Shown here: positions 1 through 13,218 of the stretch, piece after piece
How positions within the stretch are numbered: position 1 is the first letter of the stretch
Layout of the letters: each line of letters begins with the position of its first letter
Source of the DNA: Diphasiastrum complanatum
Taxonomy: Eukaryota > Streptophyta > Lycopodiopsida > Lycopodiales > Lycopodiaceae
Direction of reading: 5' to 3'
DNA length: 64,000 nucleotides
Assembly (NCBI GenBank): GCA_029204225.1
Contig: MU831854.1
Coordinates: 36,348 to 100,347 of the forward strand
Notes under the pieces: model-generated
Seen by the model: only the letters and a program-made list of their open reading frames with translations
The model's database searches: none
Told to the model about the DNA's origin: nothing
Program-made: the position numbers and the translations under genes

Positions 1-449
1 GGTCTACATAGGCCAAATGCCTCCTTGCTAATTGTGGATTGTGCAACGGACAATCTCGGCATGGATGGTTAACTACGCATTGTGAACATGAGAGATCAAA
101 TGTTGATGGATCCCCTTGATGTGGACATTTGACTCAATGATATTCTCCTCCGCATCCATAACATCTTACCGAGTGCAATACACCATCGCCTCTAAGTTGA
201 TAGTCATACACTGGTAATAGATTCCCCTTAGGATCTTCCACAAAATAGACTGGGAGGTTATTGTGGTCCTCCATTGAGTTCGATGACATGCAAGATGATA
301 TAACCAAAACTTCGACCTTGCCACTATTTGTTGAAGAAACTCGTGATTGAGGTGGATCAATTTGACATCTATCCTTTTGGTGAGCTCCTTGTTGGCTTAA
401 TTATGCTTGTGACCTCTGAACCACTAGATCTCCTTAAGATCCAATCTAC
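1..449. other. Unassigned sequence at window start
   Basis: No coding region, LTR terminus or RNA gene was recognised here. The stretch lies beyond the 3' LTR-like segment of the Copia fragment at 1029-2420. It could be older flanking DNA or part of another decayed element. Short open frames in it match nothing I recognise. Confidence 0.4.
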
Positions 450-1032
450 TTGAATGATCTCTGGTTAGAAAGAGAAATACACTACCAAATTCACCAATGT
501 AGAAAAATCAGCATCTACACACAATTTGAGATGTAAACACCAATAGAACTTGATCAAACTTGAATGAAATGAAAAAGTACTATTGTTGTCTGTACAAAAC
601 TAGCAAGCTACTGTATTTCACACGTGTGGATCCAAAAATAACAAATATAGATCATTCTACACATGGAATTGCAAGCAATCACCAAGATAGTGCACCAATT
701 GATAGTAGAACCCAAGAGAACCATGTATAAGCATGAAATGAGATAGAGAAGAGAGAAGATTGCTCTCTCCATGAGTTACATCCTTTTATAACAGGTCCAA
801 ACCCTATTTGGCCACTTGGCTTTCCCACTAGAATGCTAACCCTACTAATTTTGGGTCTAGATTCAATGTACCCAAACTTTCCCACACTTTCAAAAAGTGT
901 TTATTCAAATGAAATTTAGACTAATGAACTTTGAAAAGTCAACCTCTAAGTCTAAACAAGTTGTGGCCTCCACATGCCAAATATGAAAATATAGCTAAAT
1001 TTGATGAAACTAGTTGAATCTTTCACACTCAC
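450..1032 (-). mobile_element. LTR-like segment following a Copia RNase H remnant (3' LTR candidate)
   Basis: Read on the minus strand, this begins right after the RNase H stop of the adjoining Copia remnant and a short purine-rich stretch (AAAGAGTGAG), with TGTGAAAG as the possible LTR start. A TATA-like GTTATAAAAGG lies near 784-794 on the minus strand, where an LTR promoter would be expected. The distal boundary is a guess because no second LTR copy, PBS or target duplication was found. Confidence 0.35.
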
Positions 1033-2420
1033 TCTTTAACTACTTTTAGCATAGACTTTGATAACAGTCCAAGTGAAGTCCTATGCTTCATGAACAAGTC
1101 TTTTTCCAATGCTTTGGTGAAGATATCAGCTACACATTCCTTTGAAGACACATGTTGAAGCTCCACCTCTTTTACAATGACTCGCTCCCTCACAAAATGA
1201 TATTGTATCTCAATATGCTTGCTCCTAGCATGAAAGATAGGATTGAATGCCATTCTTTGGGCTGATTAATTGTCACAAAAGATGATTGGGCTCTTTGAAA
1301 AATCCATCAAGTGAAGATCCTTGATCATCCTCTTGATCCATACCATCTCCTTTGTGCAATGTATAAGAGCTTTGTACTCGGCCTCACTAGATGACAATGA
1401 GATAGTGGCTTGTTTCTTTGACATCCATGATATAGCTCCATCACCTATGAAAATACAATAAGCACTAATGGATTCCTATCCATTACATCTCCAGCATAGT
1501 CCGAATCTGAAAATCCAAAAAGATTAGGTGATGATCCCTCATACAATATGCCAAAATCTCGAGTTCCAATGATGTACCTCAAAACTTGCTTTCCTAGCTC
1601 CCAATGCTCCTAGCATAGTTTTTGACAATAGAACTTTGATCCATCACAAGAATGATCTTCTTCCTGAGAATAGACTTTCTTTCAATGATCGTGTAATGCT
1701 CAAAATAGAAACAACCATAATTGATATAGAGAATAGTGTCCACTTGGGATGCTTCACTATTTCTTACATCAATTTTACATGTCAAAATATGACTAGAACA
1801 TGAAGAATCAAATAGAATGTAAATGAAATCATTCCACCATGCTTCCAACTTTGAACTCTCTGGAAAAATACAGCAAACAAACAATATATGTGAGTGATCA
1901 ACTTTTGCTTGCATGTCTCCTCCTCCTTTCTCCTTTGTTGCCATGTATTCACCATGATACTCCATGAATGATTCTCCACCAAAGCTATAAATTTCTTGAA
2001 GTGAGCCAATGCATCAGATTTATTCTTCAAGAAGTAGATCCATGTCCTTCTAGAGTAGTTGTCAATAAATGTCATGAAGTAGTAGGCTCCACTCAATGAC
2101 ATGGTCTTCATTGGGCCACACGAGTCACTATGGATGACCTCAAGTGGCTTCTTTGCTCTAGCGACACCCCCCTTTTTAAATTTCTTTCTATGATGCTTCC
2201 CCATCACGCATCCTTCACAAATGGAATGTTGTTCGTCCTGCATTGTAGGTAATCCACTCACCATCTTTAGCTTGGCCATCAAGCGCAAGCTTCCGTAGTT
2301 TAGATGATCCATCCTTTGATACCACAATTCTGATTGTGATGCTATTGATGAAGCTAAATCACACCTACAACTGGATCCCATGAAGGTCCTCAAAAGTGGG
2401 CAATCTCTCTTTGGAATCAA
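1029..2420 (-). pseudogene. Broken Ty1/Copia pol: partial integrase joined to RNase H
   Basis: On the minus strand, 2420 to about 1970 encodes a GAG-pre-integrase domain (an HLNYGSL-type histidine motif and CEGCVMGK, the two ends of its zinc site) and the start of the integrase core (EVIHSDSCGPM, then FIDNYSRR). The catalytic core is cut off after ALVENHS. About 340 bp of unrecognised sequence follow. From about 1600 to 1029 come the RT/RNase H junction (VLRYIIGTRDFG), the diagnostic SSSEAEYKAL motif, SKHIEIQYH and DIFTKAL. At least one frameshift and an in-frame stop interrupt the RNase H part. Nearly all of the RT is missing, so this is a dead, internally deleted copy. Superfamily assignment is firm; the family is unknown. 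Confidence 0.85.
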
Positions 2421-3072
2421 TACTGCTCTTTACCTGACGATGTACACACTTACAAGGTCCTTCTTGGTACACCCTGGCTATAGATGGTAGAGGTGGTTCA
2501 AGATTGGAAACGAAGTAAAATTACCTTTGGCAATAATGATAAGAGAGTCACTGTTGACTCAATAGGCCAAGTAAAGCCAGCCCGCACAATCTCCATTTGT
2601 GTTCGCCCACTGTTGTAGTAGTGCACACACTGAGGGAATATGTCGATCACCAATAGTAGGATCATTCTGATCTGATTGTTTGACCCATCCACTAATCAGC
2701 TTCATCAGAGGCAAGACCCAAAGCAGACGACGTTGCAATCTCCCAATGAAAGCTAAAGGATAGCAAGGCTTTCGCGCTGATCATCCTCAACATTTCAAAC
2801 ACACAAATCGGCCATGTGTCTGAAGCTGAAAAAGGCAAAAGGGACGAAGGTGTCTTAAAATGATTTCTAACATATTCTGGCCACTTGGCCAGGCCAGTGT
2901 GTCATGTTTTTTGCTAAGGAGCGAAAAAGATGACCTTAAAATGTTTTCTAAGGCATAAATAATCTCAAAGGGAAAAAATGTGAAGGCCTAAAAATATGTT
3001 GTTGGCCTTCGATTTTTCAGGATGCTCATTACTTGAACGATTTGTTTAAGACTGAGCATAAGAAATCTAACA
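2421..3072 (-). mobile_element. Probable 3' LTR of the Copia remnant at 3073-4560
   Basis: The minus-strand sequence starting at 3072 (TGTTAGATTTC) follows directly after a purine-rich tract (AAGAGAGAG) that ends the RNase H coding region, the normal PPT/LTR arrangement. The segment is non-coding and has an internal partial duplication (two similar AAAATG(A/T)TTTCTAA stretches near 2858 and 2940). The far end is not defined and may abut the neighbouring element near 2430. No target-site duplication was found. Confidence 0.4.
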
Positions 3073-4560
3073 CTCTCTCTTAAGGTGGATCCTGAAAAAC
3101 TTTGATCTTCAGATTTAACATATCATTAAATTTGAGATGTTGCTCCTTTGATAGAGCCTTTGTGAAGTAATCTGCTGCCATGTAATTTGTTCTGCAGAAA
3201 ATCAATACTACTTCCTTATTTTGCACTTTCTCTCTAAGGTAGTGATACTTTATTTCTATATGTTTGCTTCGAGAGTGAAATCTCGGATTGAGAGATAGCG
3301 CTATTGTGCTTTGATTGTCACAATAGATTGTTGTAGGAAGTGGTTGTGCAAGATTGAGGTCTGCAAGCAGTTGCTTGAGCCAAATCGCCTCTTTTTCCAT
3401 GAGATTGGGCCTTGGTTGTATAAAAATACAAACCCAAAAGTTGATTTTCTGGTGTCGACATCTCCTGCCCAATCCGCATCTGTGTAGGATTCAAGGATGT
3501 TGGCAGTTTGGTTGTCTCCATAGCAGATGTTGAGAGTTGTTGTTGCTTGAATGTACTTCATGACCTTTGTTAGCACTTTCTAATGAGCTATGCCTGGATT
3601 TGATAGGAACTGGCTGAGTGTACTGATCGAATATGCAAGGTCTGGTCACGCGCAGATCATTGCGTACATCAATGAGCTGATGATGGATTGAAACGGGTAG
3701 TGCTTCATCTCCTCCTTTTTTGCCTCAGTTTGAGGAGACTGTTCCTTCGTTCAGTGTTGTACTTTGCCTTGAATATCCATTTGCATGGAATTGGTTTTTG
3801 GTCCTTTGATAGCTCAGTGAGTGTCCATGTTTGATTCTCCATAAGAGATTCGAATTCGGTGTCCATTGCTGCTTTCCACTAGTCAGCATCAGGAGTAGAC
3901 ATCGCCTCAACAACTGTGTTTGGTTCCTGCATGAAGTAGCAGACTGGATCATCCATAAATCTGGATGGAGGCTATCTGGACCTATTCGACCTTCTGGGTT
4001 GAACTTCGGTCATCTGATGTGGGCGGATTCGTTGAGGTTCTGACTCATTGTTTGAGTCAGCGTCAAGATTCTGCAGTTGATTCTCTAGATTGGAATTGAC
4101 TGGTTGCTTGATTCGTGAGTCGGAATTATCAACATCGTTCCCTTTATGGTCGAGGAACTAGTCTTCCACGAAAATGACATCTTTACTGGTGAATGCCTTC
4201 TCGGTATCCAAATTGTAGAGCTTGTATGCCTTGTGATTTGGGGAATAGCCGATGAAAATCGTTTTCCTACTCTTGTCATCTAGCTTTCTTCTTAGATCCT
4301 CAGGGATGTGAGCAAAAGTGATGCATCCAAACACTCGAATATATTTGAGTGATGGTTTTGATCATGTCCACACCTCATAAGGTGTCTTGTCTTTCAGGGC
4401 TTTGGTGATGGATCGATTCTGCAAATAGGCGGCTGTAGTAACAGCTTCTGCCCATAATGTATTTGGAAGAGAGACATGGGCCAATATGCTCTTGGCACTT
4501 TTGATGAGAGGGAGACAACACGACTATCAAAGAAGATGGTGTTGCTTAAAATTTAGGTTT
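3073..4560 (-). pseudogene. Broken Ty1/Copia pol: integrase C-terminus, RT N-terminus, RNase H
   Basis: Reading down the minus strand: an integrase C-terminal region (4540-4150, with KTIFIGYS and KAYKLYNLD, typical of the stretch after the core), a linker rich in N, S and E, then the RT start near 3950-3730 (WWKAAMDTEF, ENQTWTL, PCKWIFKVKY). Most of the RT is gone. RNase H resumes at about 3560 (YTDADWAGD), shifts frame near 3420, and continues through TIYCDNQSTIAL and SKHIEIKYHYLRE to YFTKALS before ending with DMLNLKIKVFQDP. Stops and the frameshift make it non-functional. Its 3' coding end closely matches a remnant at 49993-50064, so the two elements are related. Confidence 0.85.
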
Positions 4561-7500
4561 TTCTAGTAAGATCAATCTCTTGTCAGAAAAATACCTAATA
4601 ATAGTCCATACAAATATTAAAATAATGCCAATTACTCTATGGCAATGGAGACTACAAGTTAAACTTGGTTTGTTAAACAACCCAAGCTTGGATTTTGCAT
4701 CAAGCTAAAGAAAATACAAATCAAGGTTGATAAATTTATTGCATTGTGAATGGATAGTCCTAGACAAGCTCAAATATCCAATAACTTGGGAGAACGACAA
4801 GAGTTGGATGTCTTCATGCATTGTTGAGTAAGATAGTTGAGTAAGATAGTTGAGTATCATCTCTCTTGAGCACTCAACTATTTTTCATCATTTGGCTTGA
4901 CATTACTTGATATATGAATCAACACTTGTTTTGGAGTGGATGCAGATGATGTCAAGGGTGGTCACTTTATCTTCAAATGCAAGGGTTTGGTTTTTGTCCC
5001 TTGTCACAAATACATGAATCTGCATTTTAATCTTTTAGACTGGGCATGCATAGGCGCATATATTATACTTATATATAAGCTTGAAAATATTAACTCCACA
5101 CACCCAAATCAACACATCTTGATTTGGTAGTATTATTAATCTATGGTGTTATTACCTCCCAAGATTTCACAAGTTTGAGGGTAGAGTGTTTGGCAGGCCT
5201 TACCATGCTCAATTGGATGGAAGCCTAACCTTTATGGAGTTTCTTGTGGAATTGTTGTATAGAAAGATAAATTTGCCTTTATCCCTTTGTTGTATGTGGC
5301 CCCACTATTTGCACATGCACACAATTTTTACATGTCACATTATCACTACCACCTAATGCTTGCACTTCCATTCTGGTCTAAAAAAGCACTTATTTGATTG
5401 AAACAAAATATTCCAACTAGCAAATAGCGTATGCCACAATATCTTCTCATTCTCTAGAAGTAGTCATGTTAAAGTATCAACACCAATGCCAACTATTTTT
5501 AGGTTTCACTTAGTACTATGCCAAAAGTTCAAATTTTTATCCACACATTCATATTCTTTCTCTTTCAAAATAAACTGATGTATTGTGCACTAGTGAATCT
5601 CGAGTTTCATATCTCAAACATGGATGATCTTTGTTTGACTTCGCTACAATAGAATCTAGGTTTTTACTCCATACGAGAACCTTCTAGACATATTTGATTG
5701 CTAGTGGTACGATCAGGCCTTAATGACTACAATCCCAACTTACATGTCAATATAGGGCCTAAACATGAACATGTAACCATAGTCTATATCTAAACAAATC
5801 ATATACACCATTGAATTAAAGGTGACAACATAGTTGCCACAGGGACAATTAACGCACATAATCACCATTAAATTGAAGCTAAGATCAAGAAACCATTGTC
5901 ATTTTACATATGGAAAAACTTCATAATTCTAAAAGTCAAAGGCCATAGATCTAGATGTTTATATATTTTTGTTTGAGCCTTGAACGCTTCACTTGAAAAC
6001 CAATGCATTATCTAATTGACCTACCTAGCGAGACATTCCATTTTTGAATATTTGAGATGTTGACTTTTTTTTTGGGCAACAAAGGAATCATAAGTAATAA
6101 TAGTCATATGACTCTTTACATGACAAACTAGATTTCACATTACATATGAACTTTAAAGGGTATCACTTAATAATGTCACATCAAATCTTCTAAAAAAAAA
6201 ACTCATTATGCACCTTAGCTACAAGGTGGAGTGCCACAAACTATGCTCATTTTTAGGTGTCTTGGCTTTGTCCTATTGTACACTCATATTATATGTTCAT
6301 AGATGTTTTTATCACCTCTACATTGCTTGTCAAAGTGTAGGCATCTAGTAAGAAAGCCAACTCTCCCATCCTAGGTTAGCTAGGCAAGAGTGTTATTTGT
6401 AGCAACAGAGACTCGGGTTTAAGTCTCATTTGTACATGGAAAAAGGACATTTAGGACCCCATAGGTTCAATATTGCCTTGGCCTACAATATGGAAGTAGA
6501 ATGTAAATATTGTACAAAATGATGCTATTGCAAAAGCATTATTGTTGTAATTGTAAAAAGTAAAATCAATAAATATAAAATGCTAGTGAAGGATGTTACC
6601 ATCACAATTATTTGACATCCATGCTACACTCGTACTTTGTACCAAAAACAAATCACTTTAACATATGAAGAACTACTTTTAGAATTCCATATGACCACAC
6701 TTTTTTACATAGCTAATAGATTTAGATATTGACATTGGTGGGACATACAATGTGTTGAATGAATAATGTCAAGGTTGTAAATCTGATTGTGAGATTTCAA
6801 CTTAATTTTACTCAATATATGAGTCCAATGATTGTTATGAGCCTATTTTTAACTTATCAATTTGCTATTTATTTTGAAGTGCCTCATAATCAAAGTCAAA
6901 TTCAAGTAATGGTGTTGAGATTTGAAAGTCTTTGCTTTTATCAATATGCTATTTGATTTGAGGTGCCTCATGTGCCTCATAATAAGAGTCAAAATCAACT
7001 TATGGTGTCGAGATTTCAAAGTATTTGTGAAAGTTTTTTTGATGTAAAGTTTATTTGCAATTATGTTGGATAGGTCATGAATTGAATGTGATGAGTGGTG
7101 GTTGAAAGAACAACACTAGAGCAAGTAGGATTGCAAAAAATATTGGATTGACGGCCCATAAAGGGATTAAGCATCAAATGATAGTTTAGATTCAAAAAGT
7201 AAGTCTTTAGATGCAATGTCTATAAGTGAATATATTCAAACTAAAATCTAAACAATCAAGATGCTAAAACACGAGCCAAAGCTCAAATATCGGTTATGAA
7301 CTCATATCCTTTTATCGTCAAACACAAAGGCTCTTAGACCGTTAGCTCAATGGCCTCCTTGAACTTCTTCGTGATTCAAGTTGGAAGAGGATTCCACTTT
7401 CACTTTTTTTAAGTGATTAATGACAATAAAAGAAAAGGTGGAAGCATTGGACCTAGACCTATGATGTCAAGGGACAAGAGGAAAAGTGGGGAAAAACTTG

Positions 7501-10500
7501 ACCTTCAAATGGTAGAGTTGGGGGTGGATGCATTTTCAATAGGTTAAGACAAAATATTATAGATAGAGGCATAGTTCTAGGTGGAACAAGTACAAAATCT
7601 CAAGCATATATTAAGAAAGTTTCTTAGATTGAAGAAACAATAAGAGTAGATTTCAAAGAGGTCTAATGTCAAAAATAAATTTACATTCTCACTATGCACT
7701 ACAAAATAGTTCAGTTTGAGGTTAGAGCTTTCTTGGAAAAAAGCTGAAAGGGGTTTTACTGTTAGTTGTGTATTCACAAAAGTTAAAAGAAATACATGCA
7801 TTGTGAATGTGTTTTACTTTTCTATGTTATTTTTGGATAGACATGCTAAATTGGCTCTCATCTAAAGTATTTGCAGAAGCATGGAGTAATGCATTCATAA
7901 GAATTGTTCTGAATATTCACAATGCTAGGTATTGATACATATGGATATTTAATAACACCACCTATAATTTAGAAAATGTTGCCCACTTTTTTGACTCTTG
8001 TATCGAAGTATGCTCATTAATTATTTCAAGACATTTAAAGGATCAATTGTCTTGTTTAACAACGTTAAAAAGTTTCAACCTTTTTCTTATGCTTTCATAT
8101 TCTGGAGAGTGAGAGATGAGCCATCATACTCTATATAATCTAGGAAAGAAAATGGAACCATATCTTGCCAAAAAGTGAATTCCAGGAGCCTATCTAGTTT
8201 ACTTTAGGTTTAAAAATTATGTTTATTTATCGTTACATGCTACTTTCAAGTAATCGATGATAAAAAATCAAATACCTTTGAAGAAATGAATTAGAGGAAT
8301 CTTTTATCCTACAATAAATAATGGCTAATATTAATTCATAAAAAAAAAAAAAAAAAAACCCCAAACTTGATTGTCTAGGTAAGGATCTCTACAATGTAGT
8401 TTGGAGTCATGTCACATATTACATATGGAACCTTACCAATTATGTTGTCTATGGAGCTAATTTTTCCATTTTCTCCCCCACACAAATTTTTTTCGTAGTT
8501 GAGAGCAAGGAAAATGGAAAATGTCAGACATAAGTTGTTTTTCTTTCAAGATGGGGTCATTAGATTTGTCATATGACATTACTTTAGCTTCGCTCTTCTT
8601 CTCTTTTTTTTTGGCTTATATTAACAAATTACATTTTCTTGTCAAGAAGACTTATTATTGCCATTCTTGTAAAAGAGGAGAAGACAATGAAATATCTTAT
8701 TCTTCATTGTCATGTCCTAGAGTAGAATCCACTCTACAATCAAGCTATATATCATGAACAAATATATGAAATTATATCTAACCATGTTATGTTTGCCTAC
8801 AAGTATTATTAGCTCAGCCTAGTCTTGCAATTTGAAAAATACCGATTCCCTCCAAAAGAAAGGGTTTTCATGCAGGAAAATGTTTCCCAAAATATTGGCA
8901 CACACATAAATTGTTATCCACTAAGAGAATAACATTTGATCTGAGTGGTCTCTTGTGATGCACGAAGGTGGAAGCTTTTATGGAGGAGGGAAAACAAATA
9001 CCAAAATTATTAAAATGCGTAGCTTGCTATATGCCACCAATGTGCACTACACATTTATCAAACAACTAAATGACAATCTTCATTTCTTGCTTAGCCACAC
9101 ATGTTGTATTGCTTTAAGAAAAAAAAATGATGTCAAAATAGAAATTGTAAAATTTGGGTCTCCTTGAAAAAAGACCAAGGGACTTCGCATGTCTTATGCA
9201 TCAACCTTCTAAATTGAGTTCAACATCTTGATGACAACATTAAGATAGAATAAGAGCACTCACAACCAATCACCTTTCTTCAAAGGAATGACACTGGCAA
9301 GACAACTAGAAACAAGGGATGCTTTGTCCCAACTGATGGGGGTAAGACGTAACATGAAGGACACATTTCTTCGGCCAATTGACTACTTCACATTATGGGA
9401 ACCTACATTAGCCCGTTAAACTATCAATGTAGCAACTAAATGGTCACTGACATTTTTCCTCGATTTTATCTACTAGTGAGTGACTCAAATACTCCAAACA
9501 AGTAGACAACTTATGATTGGAGATGTTGTTGGATAGATTGCATCGTGTGACACAAAAACGCCTTTTATCATGAAAATACATGCATTGAGAGCTTCTAAAG
9601 AACCTATTATACACATGGGACTCTAGGGCCACTTGTACCACAACAACACTCATGTAGCTTGTGGCGACATTACACACAATTTTTCAGAATTTTAATGAAT
9701 AGGGACAAAAGTTGATGGAAAACCAAATAATGCCTAGAATCTAGGTCACTAAAAGGTCCAATCAAAATAATAGATCTTCAAGATCGTTAAATGATATAGG
9801 TGATGTCACTCTTATTTTGATAAGAGTATTTGTAGATAGTGTGTTTTTGCAATGCAAATGTGCAAAACAATATTTTATGTCGCACACCGGACTGCCCAAC
9901 AAGTGTGCAAGAAGCATGCCAATGTTCTATTGGTGTCTATGGGACAAAGGGGCCATATCCTTGTAGATAGGAGACAAACTTGTCCCCATATAACATAGAG
10001 CTAGCACCCTAATTATGCCACAAAGGGGCAATTGGGCAATGCTTTTTGGACTAGAACAACTCCCTAGGCATGAAAACTTGCCTCTAGCACGTGAGTCTCT
10101 ACATCCCATAGCTAAGCACATTCTTGTGTCAACCATCAACATACAAAGCCAAGCTACCAACATCTCTCTAGCACTAAATTTTGGTGGTCATTCTCCTTCA
10201 ATAAGGATTCCATGGAGTAGATGCCTTTAGGCGTAGTCACACAAGACTTATAAAGTATTTAATGGGAGATGCTCAAAGAAGAATAGTTAACCAATTGAAT
10301 TTAATATTGCATGTTTTAAGACTCTACAAAGTTCTAGATGTCACACCCTATAATGAAAATTTATTGCATCGTGTTGGGGTAACTCAAGATGCGATGCACT
10401 TTCCCCACATATTCAATGTTCATTTTGAGGGCCGCCTTGGTATAATTCTCTGAAAGACAATAAAATATTATTGACTTGACTCTGAAAATAAGATTGGAAT

Positions 10501-11430
10501 AGCCTCATGGATATGAAACTTCAACTTACCACAGACTAATTTCAAAGAAACATAAATACATATTAAATACTAAACCTTTTATTGTTCACAAAACGAACTT
10601 GTAATTGACTTATAAATTCCCGCATACACCTTAATATGCCTATTTATATATAGATAAATTTTTTTTTATCAAAAAAAACAACCAAAACTATACTATTATG
10701 GACATGCATGTGTACGTGGGTGTCAACACACTTGTGATGGCTACCCCCCAATTGTTGATGAGGACACGAAAGAGAGTAATTGGTACGATTGAGCAAGAAG
10801 AGAAAACCTAAAAATGACACACTTCGCAAGGAGGCTGCTACTAGTCTAAACAATGATAGCTAGAAAGATATCTAGCATATCTTATGTAGTCGATGATAGA
10901 TATAGCGATATTATCCTCTGAGAAAAGTAGCATATTAAGTGCCAACAAGATTATTAAAAAATGTCTATGAAATGATGTAAGAAGTAGTTTTGATCATCTG
11001 ATTTCTTTTTTGGTACTCATTGTTTTTTCTCGAAAAATGTTGGTTTTCAATTAGCTATGATTGATGTGGTGGTGTAGCATGCTTGGGTCGGGCTTGCCAC
11101 CTAGTTGTGATCCACATGTGGGTTGATACCTAAGCCAAGACCTATCTAAAATTAAACAAAAGAAGAAATGCTAGTTTTGTCAAAGAGTAAATTGTTTGTG
11201 CTATAGTAGTAGTTGAGACTCGAGGCCATGCTCATTCAAGCATGTGCTACTTTGCCCAACTCTTCTCTTTATCCTTTGAGCAATTTACTTTTGTGAGAGC
11301 TATGTCCAAGTAAACGTTAACATTTTTTGAATACATGTGTGAGCATGAATATATATCAAGATCACTCGCTATTATTGGTAATGCTCCAGACAATGCACAT
11401 GCATGTATGGGTGATCAACTTAACACCACA
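4561..11430. other. AT-rich intergenic stretch without recognisable genes
   Basis: About 6.9 kb with no open frame resembling a known protein, no LTR/PBS signature and no RNA gene that I can identify. It contains a 20-base A run at 8340-8359, which could be the tail of an old retroposon although nothing recognisable precedes it, and a diverged tandem duplication near 6855-7030. Decayed transposon sequence is the likeliest origin. Confidence 0.5.
6855..7030. repeat. Diverged tandem duplication, unit about 85-95 bp
   Basis: The phrase around 6858-6930 (TTTGCTATTTATTTTGAAGT, then GTGCCTCATAATC and a GGTGTTGAGATTTGAAAG ending) recurs around 6943-7022 with substitutions and a short internal repeat of GTGCCTCAT. 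It has no coding meaning. Confidence 0.6.
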
Positions 11431-11440
11431 TATTGCCACG

Positions 11441-11845
11441 TGGGAGAAAATCGAAAGTTTTGATACTTTCGTAGCGTGATAGACTTTTCCTAACAATTGG
11501 CGCACCGGCCAATATTGTCCCTATAACCAACACAGAGCCAACTCCCTTTGATGGTGGCGGCCCGTGATTGGCACTCCGAAATGCCTATATTCTAAGCCCC
11601 TATGAAACATGGGTTTGGGGGGGGGGGGGGGGGGGGCGACGTGTGGGAGAAAATTGAAAGTTTTGATACTTCCGTAGCGTGATAGACGTTTCCTAACAAT
11701 TGGCGCATCGGCCAATATCGTCCCTATAACCGACACAGAGCCAACTCCCTCTGATGCTGGCGGCCCGTGATTGGCACTCCGAAATGCCTGTATTCTAAGC
11801 CCCTATGAAAGATGGGTTTGGGGGTGGGGGGGCGGGGGGGCGCTA
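11441..11845. repeat. 203-bp tandem duplication just upstream of the NOT2 leader
   Basis: A unit beginning TGGGAGAAAA at 11441 recurs at 11644, giving a 203-bp period. Both copies contain the same landmarks: TAGCGTGATAGAC, CCTAACAATTGGCGCA, ACACAGAGCCAACTCCCT, GGCGGCCCGTGATTGGCACT and CATGGGTTTGGGGG (GATGGG in copy 2). Each copy ends in a G-rich run. Copy divergence is only a few percent by eye, so the duplication is fairly recent. It ends about 50-100 bp before the CT-rich presumed 5' leader of NOT2. Confidence 0.9.
11617..11636 (+). repeat. Uninterrupted 20-base G run
   Basis: Positions 11617-11636 are all G, preceded by GGGTTT. The second copy of the host duplication has an interrupted version at about 11820-11841. 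Such a tract can form G-quadruplex DNA and is prone to length change. It sits upstream of a probable transcription start, so an effect on expression is possible but not shown. Confidence 0.85.
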
Positions 11846-11879
11846 CCGGCCCCATTAGTCTAGTCCTCTAGTAGGCCGT

Positions 11880-13218
11880 GAAATCTGATCCGGACCAGGG
11901 AATGAGATCCTCCTCTTTCTGTCTCTCTGTCTCTCTCTTCTCTTTTCTCTCTTCTCTTTTCTGCTTACGCTCTGTCAAAGCCGCACCTCCTCATCTCTGT
12001 GTCTTCTTCCTCAGCTTTCTCCTCCTCTACTGCGCGCCTTTCTAAGCCATACGGCCCAAGATCAACCCCCCTCTGCTCGCATCTCACCTCCCAACCCTCG
12101 TGTGCCGCTGGAACGAGCTTTTTTGGCGCAGATTTGCGTAATATAGGCTTATTGTCTGTGCCTGCAGTGTAGATTTATCAGCCCGGAGCTCCCATTCGCC
12201 CTGATAATTAAGCGATTTTATTCACTGGAGCTTTATGCTTGTCTGTTTTGAGCAGAGGCAGTGTTTCTGACCCCCCCAAACAGAATATTTCCGATCATGG
12301 TAGTTCTGTTCCATGCAGCTGAGGATTTTTTGTACAAAAATGAGATTAGTGCTTGTTGATAATACTGTCAGCCGACTGTAGGAAGTAAGCAGCACATCGA
12401 GTGCAGTGCCGTTGCTGTTAGCAGGCAGAGCCTGAATGTGGGAGGCGAAGGACAAGCCAAGAGCGGCAAAAGGCGTAATCTGGTTGTGGAGGAGAGCTCA
12501 TCGGTTTCGAGGAAGCAGTGGACACAGCCCGCCAGTTAGCTGTACATAGCAACTACCCAATTATCTGGAGGGATGGCGAAATGCATGCTAAATAACACAT
12601 ATTAGGGCTTGTGGTATGTCTGCATGCATCCTTTTGTAGTATTAGGTTATCAAAGCTCCAAAAAATTACGAACATGCATCTATTATTGTCATATTTTCAT
12701 CTTTGGATCGTTTTTGCTATACCTAATGATTATTCCTGAACATCTGAAGGCTATTTTGTGTAGGCGATTATCATATGAGCAGTCGTAATAAGGCTATGCC
12801 TTCTCATATTATGGCTATTTTCCCATAATATGTCTGTATCTTCTCATAACATGCCTATTTTCTCATAGTATGCCTATATACCTTCTCATAATATGTCTAT
12901 TTTCTCTTCGATCAGGCAAAATGTTTGAAGAGCTGTACAGCAGTTGCAGAGCCTAGTTGATCAGATGCACGAAATTTTGTAGAACAACTAGTCGATCATG
13001 TACTTTCCTTTCCGCCATGATGCCAACTATAAAGAGGTCGAGGCCTATTTTCCTTTACACCTCTGTCATTCAACGGTGTCATGAGCTTTCATTTGGAATG
13101 AGATGATAGTGTTCTTTGTCTTGTAAGTCAGAACTCCCTGGTCATGTATAGACAAGGACGCTAGTTTGCTTTTTTGAGGTTCATTTCTCCTCCCTCACTA
13201 CTGAATTATGTGTCGCAG
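11880..13218 (+). promoter_or_regulatory. Presumed NOT2 promoter-proximal region, 5' leader and first intron
   Basis: A CT-rich tract (about 11911-11968, repeated TCTCT and TTCTC) followed by GC-richer sequence is typical of a plant 5' leader, and the first recognised NOT2 coding exon begins at 13219. A strong donor-like GTAAGT occurs at 13122-13127, so a leader exon may end at 13121. I could not find an ATG in this region that splices in frame to exon 13219, so the start codon and transcription start are unassigned. No clear TATA box was seen. Confidence 0.4.
12799..12908 (+). repeat. Short tandem repeat of a TCTCATAATATGYCTAT-like unit
   Basis: About six to seven imperfect copies of a unit resembling TCTCATAATATGYCTATTT run head to tail inside the presumed first intron of NOT2. 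Spacing varies around 18-27 bp. No coding content. Confidence 0.65.

Noticed and set aside
1594..1965. DSSCSSHI in a minus-strand frame, resembling a protease active site
   Set aside because: It sits between integrase and RNase H, out of normal order, without flanking protease sequence; probably chance.
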